Source: an uncultured Oscillibacter sp. (GTDB lineage: Bacteria > Bacillota > Clostridia > Oscillospirales > Oscillospiraceae). Taken from it: DNA of 37,602 nucleotides. Below the pieces are notes generated by a model. That model saw only the letters and a program-made list of their open reading frames with translations, was not told the DNA's origin and did not search any database. The stretch lies in the NCBI GenBank assembly GCA_910588005.1, contig CAJUQM010000026.1, positions 1 through 37,602 on the forward strand, given 5' to 3'. Numbering within the stretch: the first letter of the stretch is position 1; the number at the start of each line of letters is the position of its first letter. Below, one piece after another: positions 15,143 to 23,272 of this stretch. The translations under genes and the position numbers were made by a program.

Positions 15143-15223
15143 ATGAGTTTCCAAGTAAGTGACGCCATTGGCGATGTGGACGATCTGATTTTTCAGGACT
15201 GCTGGCTGGCCAGCGACCGGTGA
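15143..15223 (+). CDS. Candidate 26-residue microprotein
   Basis: AAAGGAGGAGAT, an almost ideal ribosome site, lies seven bases before ATG 15143. The frame encodes 26 residues starting MSFQVSDAIGDVDDLIFQDC and stops two bases before an intrinsic terminator. The peptide is acidic, has one Cys and ends CWLASDR. There is no leader-like hydrophobicity and no maturase gene nearby, so a RiPP precursor is not supported. Alternatives are a signalling or protein-interacting microprotein, or a leader peptide. It is not a standard attenuator, since no biosynthetic gene follows in the same direction. I do not recognise a family. Ribosome site and terminator make translation likely. Confidence 0.6.
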   Translation: MSFQVSDAIGDVDDLIFQDCWLASDR

Positions 15224-15225
15224 AA

Positions 15226-15253
15226 GGGACGCCTCGGATGAGGCGTCCCTTTT
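15226..15253 (+). terminator. Rho-independent terminator after the microprotein gene
   Basis: A 10-bp perfect stem (GGGACGCCTC / GAGGCGTCCC) with loop GGAT is followed by TTTT. It touches the stop codon of the convergent mnmA gene and may serve both directions. Confidence 0.9.
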
Positions 15254-16321
15254 CTATTCCTGAATGGTTCCGCCGCCCACTACCGCATCTCCGTCGTAGA
15301 AAACCACGGCCTGGCCCGGCGTGACGGCCCGCTGAGGCTCGTGGAAGACAACGCGGACGCGGCCATCCGGCAGCGGCTCCGCCACGGCGGCGGCGGCGTC
15401 CTGCTGGGTGTAGCGTGTCTTGGCGGTGAGGGACCGGGGGGCGTCCAAGAAGGGGATGGAGATCCAGTTCACACTGCCTGCCGTCAGCTCCCGGGTATAG
15501 AGGGCGCTGTCCGGTCCCAGAATCACAGTGTTGGCGGCAGGGTCCTTGCGGAGGACGTATAGGGGCGCGTCCGCGCTGACACCCAGACCTTTCCGCTGCC
15601 CCTTGGTATAGCAGGGCAGGCCCCTGTGGCGTCCCAGAACATGTCCGGACTGATCCAAAAAGTTCCCGGGGACAAGGTCCGCGCCGCCGTGGCGCCGTAA
15701 AAAGGACACATAGTCGCCGTCTGGAATAAAGCAGAGATCCTGACTGTCTGCCCTGCGGGCGTTGGAGAGTCCCGCTTCCTCCGCCAGCGCCCGCAGGCGG
15801 GGCTTTTCATAACGGCCCACCGGCAGCAGCAGATGAGCCAGCTGGCGCTGGGTGAGCTGGTAGAGAAAATAGCTCTGGTCCTTTCTACGGTCCTGCCCCC
15901 GCAGAAGCAGCCAGCGGCCGGCGCCGGCGTCAAAGGCGGTATTGGCATAGTGGCCGGTGGCCAAGGCATCCGCTCCGTGGTCCAGCGCCCAATCCAGCAG
16001 AGCGCCGAATTTGACGGCGCGGTTGCAGTCCAGACAGGGATTTGGCGTACGGCCCTGGGCGTATTCGGAGACGAAGCGGTCTATGACCTCCGTCTGGAAG
16101 AGACCGCTGAGATCCAGTACTGTGTGGGGGATGCCCAGAGCGGCGGCAACCTCCCGGGCAGATTCTATGTCTGTGTCTCCGCTCTGGACGCTGGAAGTAG
16201 GGGTTCGCTGCAGCCGCAGAGTGACGCCGAACACGTCATAGCCCATGCGCAGCAGCAAAAGGGCGGCGCCGGTGCTGTCCACGCCGCCGCTCATTGCCAT
16301 GCAAACACGTTTGAAAGCCAT
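15254..16321 (-). CDS. mnmA: tRNA-specific 2-thiouridylase MnmA
   Basis: This 355-residue enzyme inserts sulfur at U34 of tRNAs for Lys, Glu and Gln. The PP-loop motif SGGVDST is at residues 11-17. The catalytic cysteines are C99 (NPCLDCN) and C197 (DSQDLCFIPDG). The GHYA and KGQRKGLG motifs of the family are also present. Length matches bacterial MnmA (about 360). ATG 16321 follows AAGGAG by six bases; the 48-codon upstream extension has no ribosome site. The gene is monocistronic, ending at a shared terminator. Identification is firm. Confidence 0.95.
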   Translation of the reverse strand: MAFKRVCMAMSGGVDSTGAALLLLRMGYDVFGVTLRLQRTPTSSVQSGDTDIESAREVAAALGIPHTVLDLSGLFQTEVIDRFVSEYAQGRTPNPCLDCNRAVKFGALLDWALDHGADALATGHYANTAFDAGAGRWLLLRGQDRRKDQSYFLYQLTQRQLAHLLLPVGRYEKPRLRALAEEAGLSNARRADSQDLCFIPDGDYVSFLRRHGGADLVPGNFLDQSGHVLGRHRGLPCYTKGQRKGLGVSADAPLYVLRKDPAANTVILGPDSALYTRELTAGSVNWISIPFLDAPRSLTAKTRYTQQDAAAAVAEPLPDGRVRVVFHEPQRAVTPGQAVVFYDGDAVVGGGTIQE

Positions 16322-16388
16322 GAAAATCTCCTTTTCATTGAGATAGATCCATTGTAGACCGCAATCGGGAAAAAGAAAAGAAAAATTT

Positions 16389-16415
16389 CCGGTCCCGCCT
16401 GTGATGCGAGACCGG
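16389..16415 (-). terminator. Intrinsic terminator after the kinase-like gene
   Basis: The 10-bp stem with one mismatch (CCGGTCTCGC / GCGGGACCGG on the minus strand) is followed by AAATTTTTCTTTTC. It lies between the kinase-like gene and mnmA, both on the minus strand. Confidence 0.75.
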
Positions 16416-16517
16416 AAGATTGAAAAATTGAGGTGCGGCCTAGAGTAAAAGAAGAGCCAAAACACCCAAAGAGGGGTATTTTCTCCGCTATGCGCTCTGC
16501 CTCCTGCCGGAGAAGGT

Positions 16518-17321
16518 CTAATTTTGATTGCGGATCAGAAAGGATTGGGCGGGCAGGGCGTCGGCCAGGGCCAGAAGAGTCCGGTTGAATCCGCCGGCAT
16601 AGTCAAAGGGGATGTCGGAGACCGCGCCGTCCACCTGCCGGTCCGGCAGAGAGAGGGTGAACCGGCTCCCCTTCCCCATTTGGGATTCCGCCATCAGCAT
16701 TCCGCCGTGGCGCTCCGCGGTCCGGCGGCAGAGAGCCAGACCCAGCCCCATGCCGTGAAGAGAGGGGTCTTGCTGCTCCACGTGGAGATAGTGGTCGAAA
16801 AGGCCGGAGAGGCGCTCCGGAGGGATTCCCGGGCCGGTATCTGCGACGGAGAGAAGCACCCGGCTTCCCTGCAGCCGCAGATCCACAGTGATCGTACCGC
16901 CGCGGCCGGAGAACTTGAACGCATTGGACAGGAGATGAAAGATCAGCTGTTCCAGCTGCGGCGGGTCCACCGCGCAGACATGGCGGGGAAAGGGACAGAT
17001 AAAACGGACCTCCAATCCCAGAGGCTGGGCCAGGTCTGCCGCCTGGTCACAGAGATCCCCCACGAACTCCACCAGGTCCCGGTTTTGAAGAGAGAGGGGA
17101 ACGTCCTCTGAACGGGCGGCGGACAGGAGATTGACCAATCGCAGCAGGCGGTAATAACTCTGGTCCATTACGGCGGCCCTGCGGTCCAATTCCGGATCTT
17201 GTTCTCGGGCTTCAGGGGGGATTGCCTGAACGGCCGCTAAGTGAAACGTACCGAGTATGTTCCGTATTTGAGAGGCGATAGCGGGAAACAGAGCCTCTGG
17301 TTGATTTTGATGCGGCTCCAT
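16518..17321 (-). CDS. Histidine-kinase-like ATPase lacking the phosphoacceptor His
   Basis: The 267-residue cytoplasmic protein starts MEPHQNQPEALFPAIASQIR. Residues 1-75 look like a HisKA dimerisation region, but the H-box reads ASQIRNIL where SHEIRTPL is expected, so Ser17 replaces the phosphorylated His. Residues 110-225 form a complete HATPase_c domain: N-box LLSNAFKFS (N133), G1 DTGPGIP (161-167) and G2 GMGLGLAL (190-197). No membrane segment or sensor domain is present. It may be an ATPase that modulates another kinase, an anti-sigma-like or SpoIIAB-like activity, or a kinase using another residue. ATG 17321 follows AAAGGAG; the longer frame upstream is rejected. It lies just downstream of the phosphorelay operon but is separated by a terminator. 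Confidence 0.8.
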   Translation of the reverse strand: MEPHQNQPEALFPAIASQIRNILGTFHLAAVQAIPPEAREQDPELDRRAAVMDQSYYRLLRLVNLLSAARSEDVPLSLQNRDLVEFVGDLCDQAADLAQPLGLEVRFICPFPRHVCAVDPPQLEQLIFHLLSNAFKFSGRGGTITVDLRLQGSRVLLSVADTGPGIPPERLSGLFDHYLHVEQQDPSLHGMGLGLALCRRTAERHGGMLMAESQMGKGSRFTLSLPDRQVDGAVSDIPFDYAGGFNRTLLALADALPAQSFLIRNQN

Positions 17322-17561
17322 GGCGACTCCTTTCAGACGTCTTAGAAGAGACTCTAAGAGTACTGGCATGTCTGACGGCTCCCACGGGAAAGCCGACGGC
17401 TGAGACAGGGGCAGGCATTGGCAGTAGCATTTGCCGCAAGTGAAATGAAAAACCATGGAAAAGGCTGCCTGCGGCAGTAACAGGATAGCAAAAAGGCGGA
17501 ATAAAAACAAGGATTTTGTCAAAAAATGTCTAAAATTGTCGAAAGAAGGGTCAGAGAAAGA

Positions 17562-17582
17562 GCGGCGGGCATTGCCCGCCGC
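17562..17582 (-). terminator. Terminator of the phosphorelay operon
   Basis: A 10-bp perfect stem (GCGGCGGGCA / TGCCCGCCGC) is followed on the minus strand by TCTTTCTC. It sits 14 bases after the hybrid kinase stop. Confidence 0.75.
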
Positions 17583-17596
17583 CTGTTTTGAATCCA

Positions 17597-20149
17597 TTAT
17601 AATTTCAGATATTTCTCCAGTATACGGGAAACCTCCCGAATATCAATAGGTTTAGCAATGTGAGCGTTCATTCCCGTCTCCAGGCACCGCTGAATATCCT
17701 CGGAAAAGGCGTCCGCCGTCATGGCGATGATGGGAAGAGAGGCGTCTGCCCGGTCCAGGGCGCGGATCGCCTGCGTGGCTTCGTAGCCTGTCATAACAGG
17801 CATCCGCAGGTCCATTAGAACCGCGTCGTAATAGCCCACGGGAGAGGAGGAGAATTTCTCCAGACAAATCTTTCCGTTTTCCGCCCACTCCAGCTGCAAA
17901 CCCAAATTGCCCAGCAGCTCGTCCGCAATTTCCCAGTTCAGCTCGTTGTCTTCCGCCAACAAAATGCGTTTGCCACTGAAATCAACGTGGTGATCCGACG
18001 GAGCGGTCTCTACAAAGGCCTCGTCAGCGTTGACAAAGGGCCGCAGCCCATAAAAGAGTGTGGACTTAAACAGGGGCTTGGAAATAAAACCGCTGATGCC
18101 GGCGGACTTGGCCTCCTCCTCAATATCGCCCCAGTCATAGGCGGAGATCAGCAGGATGGAGATATTGTCCCCCAGCCGCCGGCGCAGTTCCCGCGCGGTT
18201 TCAATGCCGTCCATGCCGGGGAGTTTCCGGTCCAGCAGGACGATGTGATAGGGGTCGCGCCGCCGATGGTGTTCCTCCGCCATTTGGACGGCGCTTTCGC
18301 CATCCAGGGTCCACTCCGCATTAAGGCCGATGGATTTCAGAGAGGCCGCGGTGCTCTCGCACAGCTCCTTGTCGTCGTCCACCACCAGCATGTTCCAATC
18401 CGGCAGGACCATGTCGGCCTCTTCCACTGTGGACTTTTCCAGATCCAGCGTCACATGAAATTCGGTGCCCTTGCCCTGCTCACTTTGGAGCGCAATGGTT
18501 CCGCCCATGGCGTCCACAATAAATTTGGTAATGGCCATCCCCAGGCCCGTACCCTCCGTGCGCTGAACCCGGCGGCTGTCCTCCCGGGAGAAGGAGTCAA
18601 AGATCTTCTCCTGGAACTCCTGAGACATGCCGATGCCGCTGTCCTTCACCTGCAGGTGCGTTTGGACGAAATCCTCTCCCCGGGGAGACGGCTCCTGGTA
18701 TAGAGCGATTTGGATTTTGCCGCCCATAGGCGTGAACTTCACGGCGTTTGACAGAAGATTCAGCATGACTTGGTTCAGCCGCACGCTGTCACAGCAGACG
18801 CTCTCGGCAGAGATGTCATGGATAAAGATGTCAAACTGCTGCTCTTTTGCCCGCACCTGGGGCTGAATGATGTTGACAATGCCGTCCATCATCTCCCGCA
18901 GGGAGACCTGGTCAATGTTCAGCGTCATCTTTCCGCTCTCGATTTTCGACATGTCCAGCACGTCGTTAATCAGGTTTAAAAGATGCTTGCCGGACAGGGC
19001 GATCTTTTTCAGGCAGTGCTGCACCTGCTGCTGATTGCCGATATTGGCCGTGGCAATGGCCGTCATGCCCACAATGGCGTTCATGGGAGTGCGGATATCG
19101 TGGCTCATATTGGACAGGAACTCACTCTTGGCCTTATTGGCGGATACCGCCTCCTGCCGGGCCTGTTCCAGCTCGGCCATCTGCTGCTTGGTGATTTGGA
19201 TGTACCGGAAGAAAACAAGGAGCAGTGCCGCCAGAACAATGGTGCACCCGCCGAGGGCCATATAGCTCCACTGGTGGCTGAGATGGGAGATCTCCTCATT
19301 CAAGGAGCCGTAGGGCATCACCACCACCAGGTACCATTCCGAATAGGGCAGCTTGGTACAAAGCAGGTGGCGGCGCTCATTGCCGATAACCAGCACGGTG
19401 GAATAATCCTCTTCCGCGTCCATAGCGGCCTGGAGTTCCTGAATGTGCTGCTCGGGATTTTTGCCGCCCAGGTTGTCAAAAATGGCGTAGATACGGTCAA
19501 AATAGTTATCCCGGTATGCGGCCCCGCTGCGGATGACAAAGGTGCCGTCCCGCCGGATGATATGGGAGTACATCATGCCGCTCTCGTCGTCAAGCGAGAG
19601 GGTGTCGCGGATATAGTCCACCGGGATGGCCGCCACCAGGGCGGTGCAGGTCTTTCCGCCGGACATGGCGTAAGAGGAGGAGACGCCCATCAACACCAGC
19701 TTGTTCCCCCTCACGTCGGTTCCCACGGCGATTTTTTTTCTGCCGTCGTTCAAGGAGGTCAGAAAGGGCTGCGGATCGGTTACGGTCAGATCGCTGCCGT
19801 AGAGGGGTTCAAAGGCGCCGTCAGTGGAGTAAAAGGCCAGATGTTCAAAGCCCCGGGCCTTAGCGCTGTATACCAGATCCTCTATCAGGGCGCTTTGCGC
19901 CTTGCTGCCGGGGGCGTTGGTTTCCACCAGGGCCTCCACCTGGCTCAGCCGCAGATCCATGGTGGTCTCAAAGTGCAGGGAGATCTGCTGGCTCATGCCG
20001 GACATGTAGATTTTGCCCACATTGCCAATGGTGTTTCCGCTCTGCAAACTCATGTAAAACGCCAGGAAGGAGAAGATGCAGACGCAGAGGAGGGAGACGG
20101 CAATCAGGCTGACCGCTAGAAAACGGAGCGTTTTTTTACTGTTGTTCAT
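17597..20149 (-). CDS. Hybrid sensor histidine kinase with two receiver domains
   Basis: This is an 850-residue membrane protein. An N-terminal membrane helix (about 10-33), an extracytoplasmic Cache-like sensor (about 34-293) and a second helix (about 296-315) precede HisKA with H350 (SNMSHDIRTPMNAI). HATPase_c spans about 455-570 (LLSNAVKF, DSGIGMS, GTGLGMAI). Two receiver domains follow: REC1 at about 585-705 with D640 (VLLDRKLPGMDG) and REC2 at about 725-848 with D780 (VLMDLRMPVMTG). There is no Hpt domain in the protein; one is encoded by the preceding gene, so phosphate can flow from H350 through a REC to the Hpt and on to a response regulator. ATG 20149 follows GGAGG by ten bases. It is the third gene of the operon, and its signal is unknown. 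Confidence 0.92.
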   Translation of the reverse strand: MNNSKKTLRFLAVSLIAVSLLCVCIFSFLAFYMSLQSGNTIGNVGKIYMSGMSQQISLHFETTMDLRLSQVEALVETNAPGSKAQSALIEDLVYSAKARGFEHLAFYSTDGAFEPLYGSDLTVTDPQPFLTSLNDGRKKIAVGTDVRGNKLVLMGVSSSYAMSGGKTCTALVAAIPVDYIRDTLSLDDESGMMYSHIIRRDGTFVIRSGAAYRDNYFDRIYAIFDNLGGKNPEQHIQELQAAMDAEEDYSTVLVIGNERRHLLCTKLPYSEWYLVVVMPYGSLNEEISHLSHQWSYMALGGCTIVLAALLLVFFRYIQITKQQMAELEQARQEAVSANKAKSEFLSNMSHDIRTPMNAIVGMTAIATANIGNQQQVQHCLKKIALSGKHLLNLINDVLDMSKIESGKMTLNIDQVSLREMMDGIVNIIQPQVRAKEQQFDIFIHDISAESVCCDSVRLNQVMLNLLSNAVKFTPMGGKIQIALYQEPSPRGEDFVQTHLQVKDSGIGMSQEFQEKIFDSFSREDSRRVQRTEGTGLGMAITKFIVDAMGGTIALQSEQGKGTEFHVTLDLEKSTVEEADMVLPDWNMLVVDDDKELCESTAASLKSIGLNAEWTLDGESAVQMAEEHHRRRDPYHIVLLDRKLPGMDGIETARELRRRLGDNISILLISAYDWGDIEEEAKSAGISGFISKPLFKSTLFYGLRPFVNADEAFVETAPSDHHVDFSGKRILLAEDNELNWEIADELLGNLGLQLEWAENGKICLEKFSSSPVGYYDAVLMDLRMPVMTGYEATQAIRALDRADASLPIIAMTADAFSEDIQRCLETGMNAHIAKPIDIREVSRILEKYLKL

Positions 20150-20195
20150 CTGTCAGTACCTCCGTGCCAGTGTCCAGTATGTACTGGTTTCCGCA

Positions 20196-20558
20196 TCATA
20201 CTCCGGCAGACGCCTCAAAGGCCCGGATGGCACCGACGGTTTCTTGATAGTTTTTGGATACCTGCTCTACGAGGCTGTCCGCCTCCGGGGTATAGCCGTG
20301 GCGCAGGGCCTCGCTGAGCTGGCTGCTGGAGTCCAGCAGCGGGGTAAATCCCAAATTCTGACACACGCCCTTGATGGTGTGGGCGGCCCGAAAGGCCTCC
20401 TCGTAATCTCCGGAGGCCATGGAATCCAGCAACAGCTGGTAGCTGCTGTCGTTCACAAATTTCATCACAAATTTCTGAATCAGACGGTCGCTGCGAAGCC
20501 GGCCGAGCACCTCCTCGTAATTGCCGCCCATGGCGGCGTAGCATTCCTGCAGTGTCAT
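20196..20558 (-). CDS. Stand-alone Hpt phosphotransfer protein
   Basis: The 120-residue protein starts MTLQECYAAMGGNYEEVLGR and carries the Hpt motif AAHTIKGVCQNLG, with H60 as the predicted phosphorylated residue. This fits the usual four-helix Hpt fold and length. Its ATG overlaps the stop of the response-regulator gene by four bases, and the hybrid kinase gene follows after 37 bases (operon). This supplies the missing link of a His-Asp-His-Asp relay. Identification is confident from motif, length and context. Confidence 0.92.
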   Translation of the reverse strand: MTLQECYAAMGGNYEEVLGRLRSDRLIQKFVMKFVNDSSYQLLLDSMASGDYEEAFRAAHTIKGVCQNLGFTPLLDSSSQLSEALRHGYTPEADSLVEQVSKNYQETVGAIRAFEASAGV

Positions 20559-22669
20559 GCCTGCCCATCCCCTTTCTGCTCCGCTGGAGCGCTATCTCCG
20601 TTCTGCTCATCGCTGTCAATAGGAGAGATGACGGAGAGCATTTGTTTCATGGATTCGTCATAGAAACGGTATTGACCCCGGCCGCCCCGCTTTACCGTAT
20701 AGAGGGCCTGGTCCGCTGCGTGGAACAGGGTGTCGTAATCGCAGCCCGCCACCGCCGTCTGGGCGATTCCCATGCTGACGGAGATGGTAAAGTCCCCATA
20801 TGTACCGCAGAGGGAGTCGAAGATCCGGGAGACCACCCGATTTACGTCGCCCTTATGCTCCAGAAAGACGAGGAACTCGTCTCCCCCCACCCGGGCGGCG
20901 ATATCGCCGCCGCGAATGCTCTGGCGCAATCTCTCCGCCACGTAGGCCAGAACGTGGTCGCCGAAGCTGTGGCCGTAGGTGTCGTTGGCGGACTTGAAAT
21001 GGTCCAGGTCGAAAATCGCCAGGGCAAAATTGCCGCCGGGGCGGCTTTCAATCCGCTCTAAGATTCGCTTTTTGGCGTAGGCATGGTTCAACAGGCCGGT
21101 GAGTATATCGTGGGAGGCCATCTGCTCCAAGGCGTGGAGGCGCATCCGGGAGTCGTGAACGTCGACGGCTTTGCCGATGGCGCCCATGTAGCGGGACGGT
21201 TCGTCTACAGACCAGGTGGCCCGGGCCACGATCCGGAACCAGCGCTTTTCGCCGTTCAGGTTCAGCTGGCAGTCGTAGGTGATGACCGGCTGGTCCGGAC
21301 AGGTGCTGTGCAGGGCGTTGGACAGGCCCTGCATCCAGTCCGGGTCTATCAGGGCCAGAACATTCTCGTCGTGAAGCGGGTCCATAATCGTCTCGCCTAA
21401 GCCGAGCTTCTCCGCGCCCCAGGCGGACAGGGTCACAATGGCGGGAGACGTGGTGTACTCGAACTGGATCTCCTGGGTCATGGCGGCGAAAAAGCTGTAT
21501 TTCACCCGCTCGTGCTCCAGCAGCTGGAGCGTGCGCTCCGAGGCGGCCAGCTCCTCGTGCCGGTGCATCTCCTGGGTGATGTTCCGCATCTCCCGCTGGA
21601 AGCGCTGGGCCTGGGAATCTCCGGCAAGGCCGGCCCGAATGGCCTCGGAATTCTCCTCAAAACACTCCAGCAGCAGGGGGTTGAAAGCGCCGCACTTCCC
21701 ATCGAGAATCATTTGGATCGCCTCTTCGTGGGGAAATGGGGGTTTGTAGACCCGGACGCTGGTAAGGGCGTCGTACACGTCCGCCAGCGCCACCACCTGG
21801 GCGGAGATGGGAATGTCATCTCCCTTCAGCCCGTCGGGATATCCCCGGCCGTCGTAACGCTCGTGGTGCCAGCGGCAGATTTGGTAGGCCACGTTCACCA
21901 GGGGATCATGCCGGTGAATCGGAAGATTTTCCAGCATATCCGCGCCGATGGTGGTGTGAGTTTTCATCACGGCGAATTCCTCGTCCGTCAACCGGCCGGG
22001 CTTGTTGAGAATTTTTTCGTCAATGGCGATTTTGCCGATGTCGTGGAGGGAGGAGGCGGTGGTGATGACAGAGATGTCCCCGGGACTGAGGCGGTAGCAG
22101 TTGGTCTTTTGGGACAGCTTCCGCAGCAGCAGGTCCGTCAGAGCGCGGACATGGAGAACGTGCAGGCCGCTCTCGCCGTTGCGGAATTCCACGATATGGC
22201 TGAGAATATCAATCATCAGGTTGCCCTGGCGCTCTTTTTCATAGATTTGGTCCGCCACCATGCCCGCCAGCTTTTTCTGCTTGGCGTACAGGAGAATGGT
22301 GTTCACCACCCGGCGGTGGACGATCAGCGCGTCGAAGGGACGGGCGATAAAGTCTGTTACGCCCAATTCGTAAGCCCGCTCGATGTGGCTGGAGCCGCTT
22401 TCGGCGGAGATCATGATAACGGGGATATCGTCAATCCAGCGGTTTTGATTCATGGTGGCCAGCAGACCGAAGCCGTCCATTTCCGGCATTACGATATCCA
22501 GCAGCACCAGGGAAATCTCAGGCCCCATTTTCTGGAGGATCACTACGCCCTCCAGGCCGTTTTCCGCCTCTACAATGTCATATTCCTCTCCCAGCATGTC
22601 GGCGAGAATCGCCCGGTTCAGCTCAGAGTCATCCACAATCAGAATTTTTTCTTTTCGGGTCTGTTTCAT
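20555..22669 (-). CDS. Response regulator with HD-GYP and GGDEF domains
   Basis: The protein has 704 residues. REC at about 8-125 has phosphorylatable D58 (LVLLDIVMPEMDG). HD-GYP at about 150-345 carries H209-D210 (SSLHDIGKIA), HHERYDGRGYP and ALADVYDAL, the c-di-GMP phosphodiesterase type. A PAS-like segment spans about 390-505. GGDEF at about 515-670 has an intact GGDEF (595-599) and a putative product-inhibition site RGGD (586-589). Both opposing activities on c-di-GMP therefore look intact. The start is uncertain: ATG 22669 is used, with ATG 22699 possible; neither has a strong ribosome site. It is the first gene of a kinase relay operon and lies divergent to the flagellar operon, where c-di-GMP could influence motility (inference). 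Confidence 0.92.
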   Translation of the reverse strand: MKQTRKEKILIVDDSELNRAILADMLGEEYDIVEAENGLEGVVILQKMGPEISLVLLDIVMPEMDGFGLLATMNQNRWIDDIPVIMISAESGSSHIERAYELGVTDFIARPFDALIVHRRVVNTILLYAKQKKLAGMVADQIYEKERQGNLMIDILSHIVEFRNGESGLHVLHVRALTDLLLRKLSQKTNCYRLSPGDISVITTASSLHDIGKIAIDEKILNKPGRLTDEEFAVMKTHTTIGADMLENLPIHRHDPLVNVAYQICRWHHERYDGRGYPDGLKGDDIPISAQVVALADVYDALTSVRVYKPPFPHEEAIQMILDGKCGAFNPLLLECFEENSEAIRAGLAGDSQAQRFQREMRNITQEMHRHEELAASERTLQLLEHERVKYSFFAAMTQEIQFEYTTSPAIVTLSAWGAEKLGLGETIMDPLHDENVLALIDPDWMQGLSNALHSTCPDQPVITYDCQLNLNGEKRWFRIVARATWSVDEPSRYMGAIGKAVDVHDSRMRLHALEQMASHDILTGLLNHAYAKKRILERIESRPGGNFALAIFDLDHFKSANDTYGHSFGDHVLAYVAERLRQSIRGGDIAARVGGDEFLVFLEHKGDVNRVVSRIFDSLCGTYGDFTISVSMGIAQTAVAGCDYDTLFHAADQALYTVKRGGRGQYRFYDESMKQMLSVISPIDSDEQNGDSAPAEQKGDGQA

Positions 22670-22743
22670 ACGCGTAGAATCACATCCTCGATCAAACATG
22701 GAGCGCGCCGCAAAGACACTTAGAAGGATAAAAATCCATTCCT

Positions 22744-22772
22744 ATCTTAACATAGAAAATAGAAACTGGCAA
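22744..22772 (-). promoter_or_regulatory. Sigma-A promoter of the phosphorelay operon
   Basis: On the minus strand, -35 TTGCCA (22767-22772) and -10 TAAGAT (22744-22749) are separated by 17 bases, upstream of both possible starts. Confidence 0.7.
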
Positions 22773-23063
22773 GCGGTTGTCTTATGGAAAGCGGAAAAAA
22801 ATCAAAATCTGAACGGCGGACAGGCGCGCCGGACGCGGCATAAATCCGGTTCCAAAGGCGCTGGCATTATGCAAGAATTTGGGGCGGACGCAGGGGGGGA
22901 TCATAGGCGGTTATACAAAAATGTTCGCGCAAATTAGGGAATAGAATTTCGGAAATACATGTAAAAAAGGGGATTTTGCGGGAAAACGCTGAAAATTTTA
23001 AATAATATCCCAGAAAAAATTTAATATTCTAAAATATGGAAACAGGGAATGCAGAAAAAGTTC
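22773..23063. other. AT-rich gene-free region between divergent operons
   Basis: No ORF with a ribosome site, no hairpin with a T-run and no known riboswitch motif is seen on either strand. The right half (about 22975-23060) is strongly AT-rich, as expected upstream of a strong promoter; a regulator could bind here. Confidence 0.5.
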
Positions 23064-23093
23064 TTGCTTTTTCCAGAGAGTTCGTACTATAAT
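23064..23093 (+). promoter_or_regulatory. Sigma-A promoter of the flagellar operon
   Basis: A -35 TTGCTT (23064-23069) and a consensus -10 TATAAT (23088-23093) have an 18-base spacer. Transcription would start near 23100, leaving a leader of about 225 bases before flgB. No sigma-28 type box was found. Confidence 0.75.
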
Positions 23094-23096
23094 GGG

Positions 23097-23216
23097 CTAC
23101 AGCGGAAATATGCTGTACACATGTGTTGTTTTGGCCCGGTGAATCTCCCGGCGCCGGCGTCGCGGGAGAGTGCATATCTTTGCAGAAATGGCGTTAACTA
23201 GAGGAAAACCGTGTAG
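23097..23216 (+). promoter_or_regulatory. Candidate aptamer-like domain of the flagellar operon leader
   Basis: CTACA-G-CGG (23097-23105) can pair with CCGTGTAG (23209-23216). Inside, ATATGC (23108-23113) pairs with GCATAT (23173-23178) and CTCCCG with CGGGAG. A competing hairpin TACAGC/GCTGTA (23098-23117) is also possible. The 3' strand of the closing helix overlaps the 5' arm of the terminator by three bases. The motif is not c-di-GMP-I or -II, FMN, cobalamin or another class I know. The start site near 23100 would trim the 5' strand, so this fold is tentative. Confidence 0.4.
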
Positions 23217-23272
23217 TGTACCACGCAGCCGGCGGCTTGGATTGGCTGCGGTGTGGCACACTATATCTTTTT
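23214..23272 (+). terminator. Intrinsic terminator in the flgB leader (attenuator)
   Basis: TAGTGTACCAC-GCAGCC (23214-23230) pairs with GGCTGC (23244-23249) and GTGGCACACTA (23253-23263), with a GGT bulge and one A-C mismatch, about 16 bp in all. It is followed by TATCTTTTT. It lies between the promoter and flgB, so most transcripts would end here unless the structure is prevented. Confidence 0.8.

Noticed and set aside
15143..15223. RiPP precursor peptide
   Set aside because: No radical-SAM, cyclase, protease or transporter gene lies nearby, and there is no leader-core pattern.
22452..22937. 161-codon plus-strand frame before the flagellar operon
   Set aside because: It begins antisense to the response regulator, has no ribosome site and has shadow-like composition.
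23214..23263. Invertible flagellar switch like that of Clostridioides difficile
   Set aside because: The inverted arms are only 13 bases apart and fit a terminator with a T-run; no recombinase gene is nearby.
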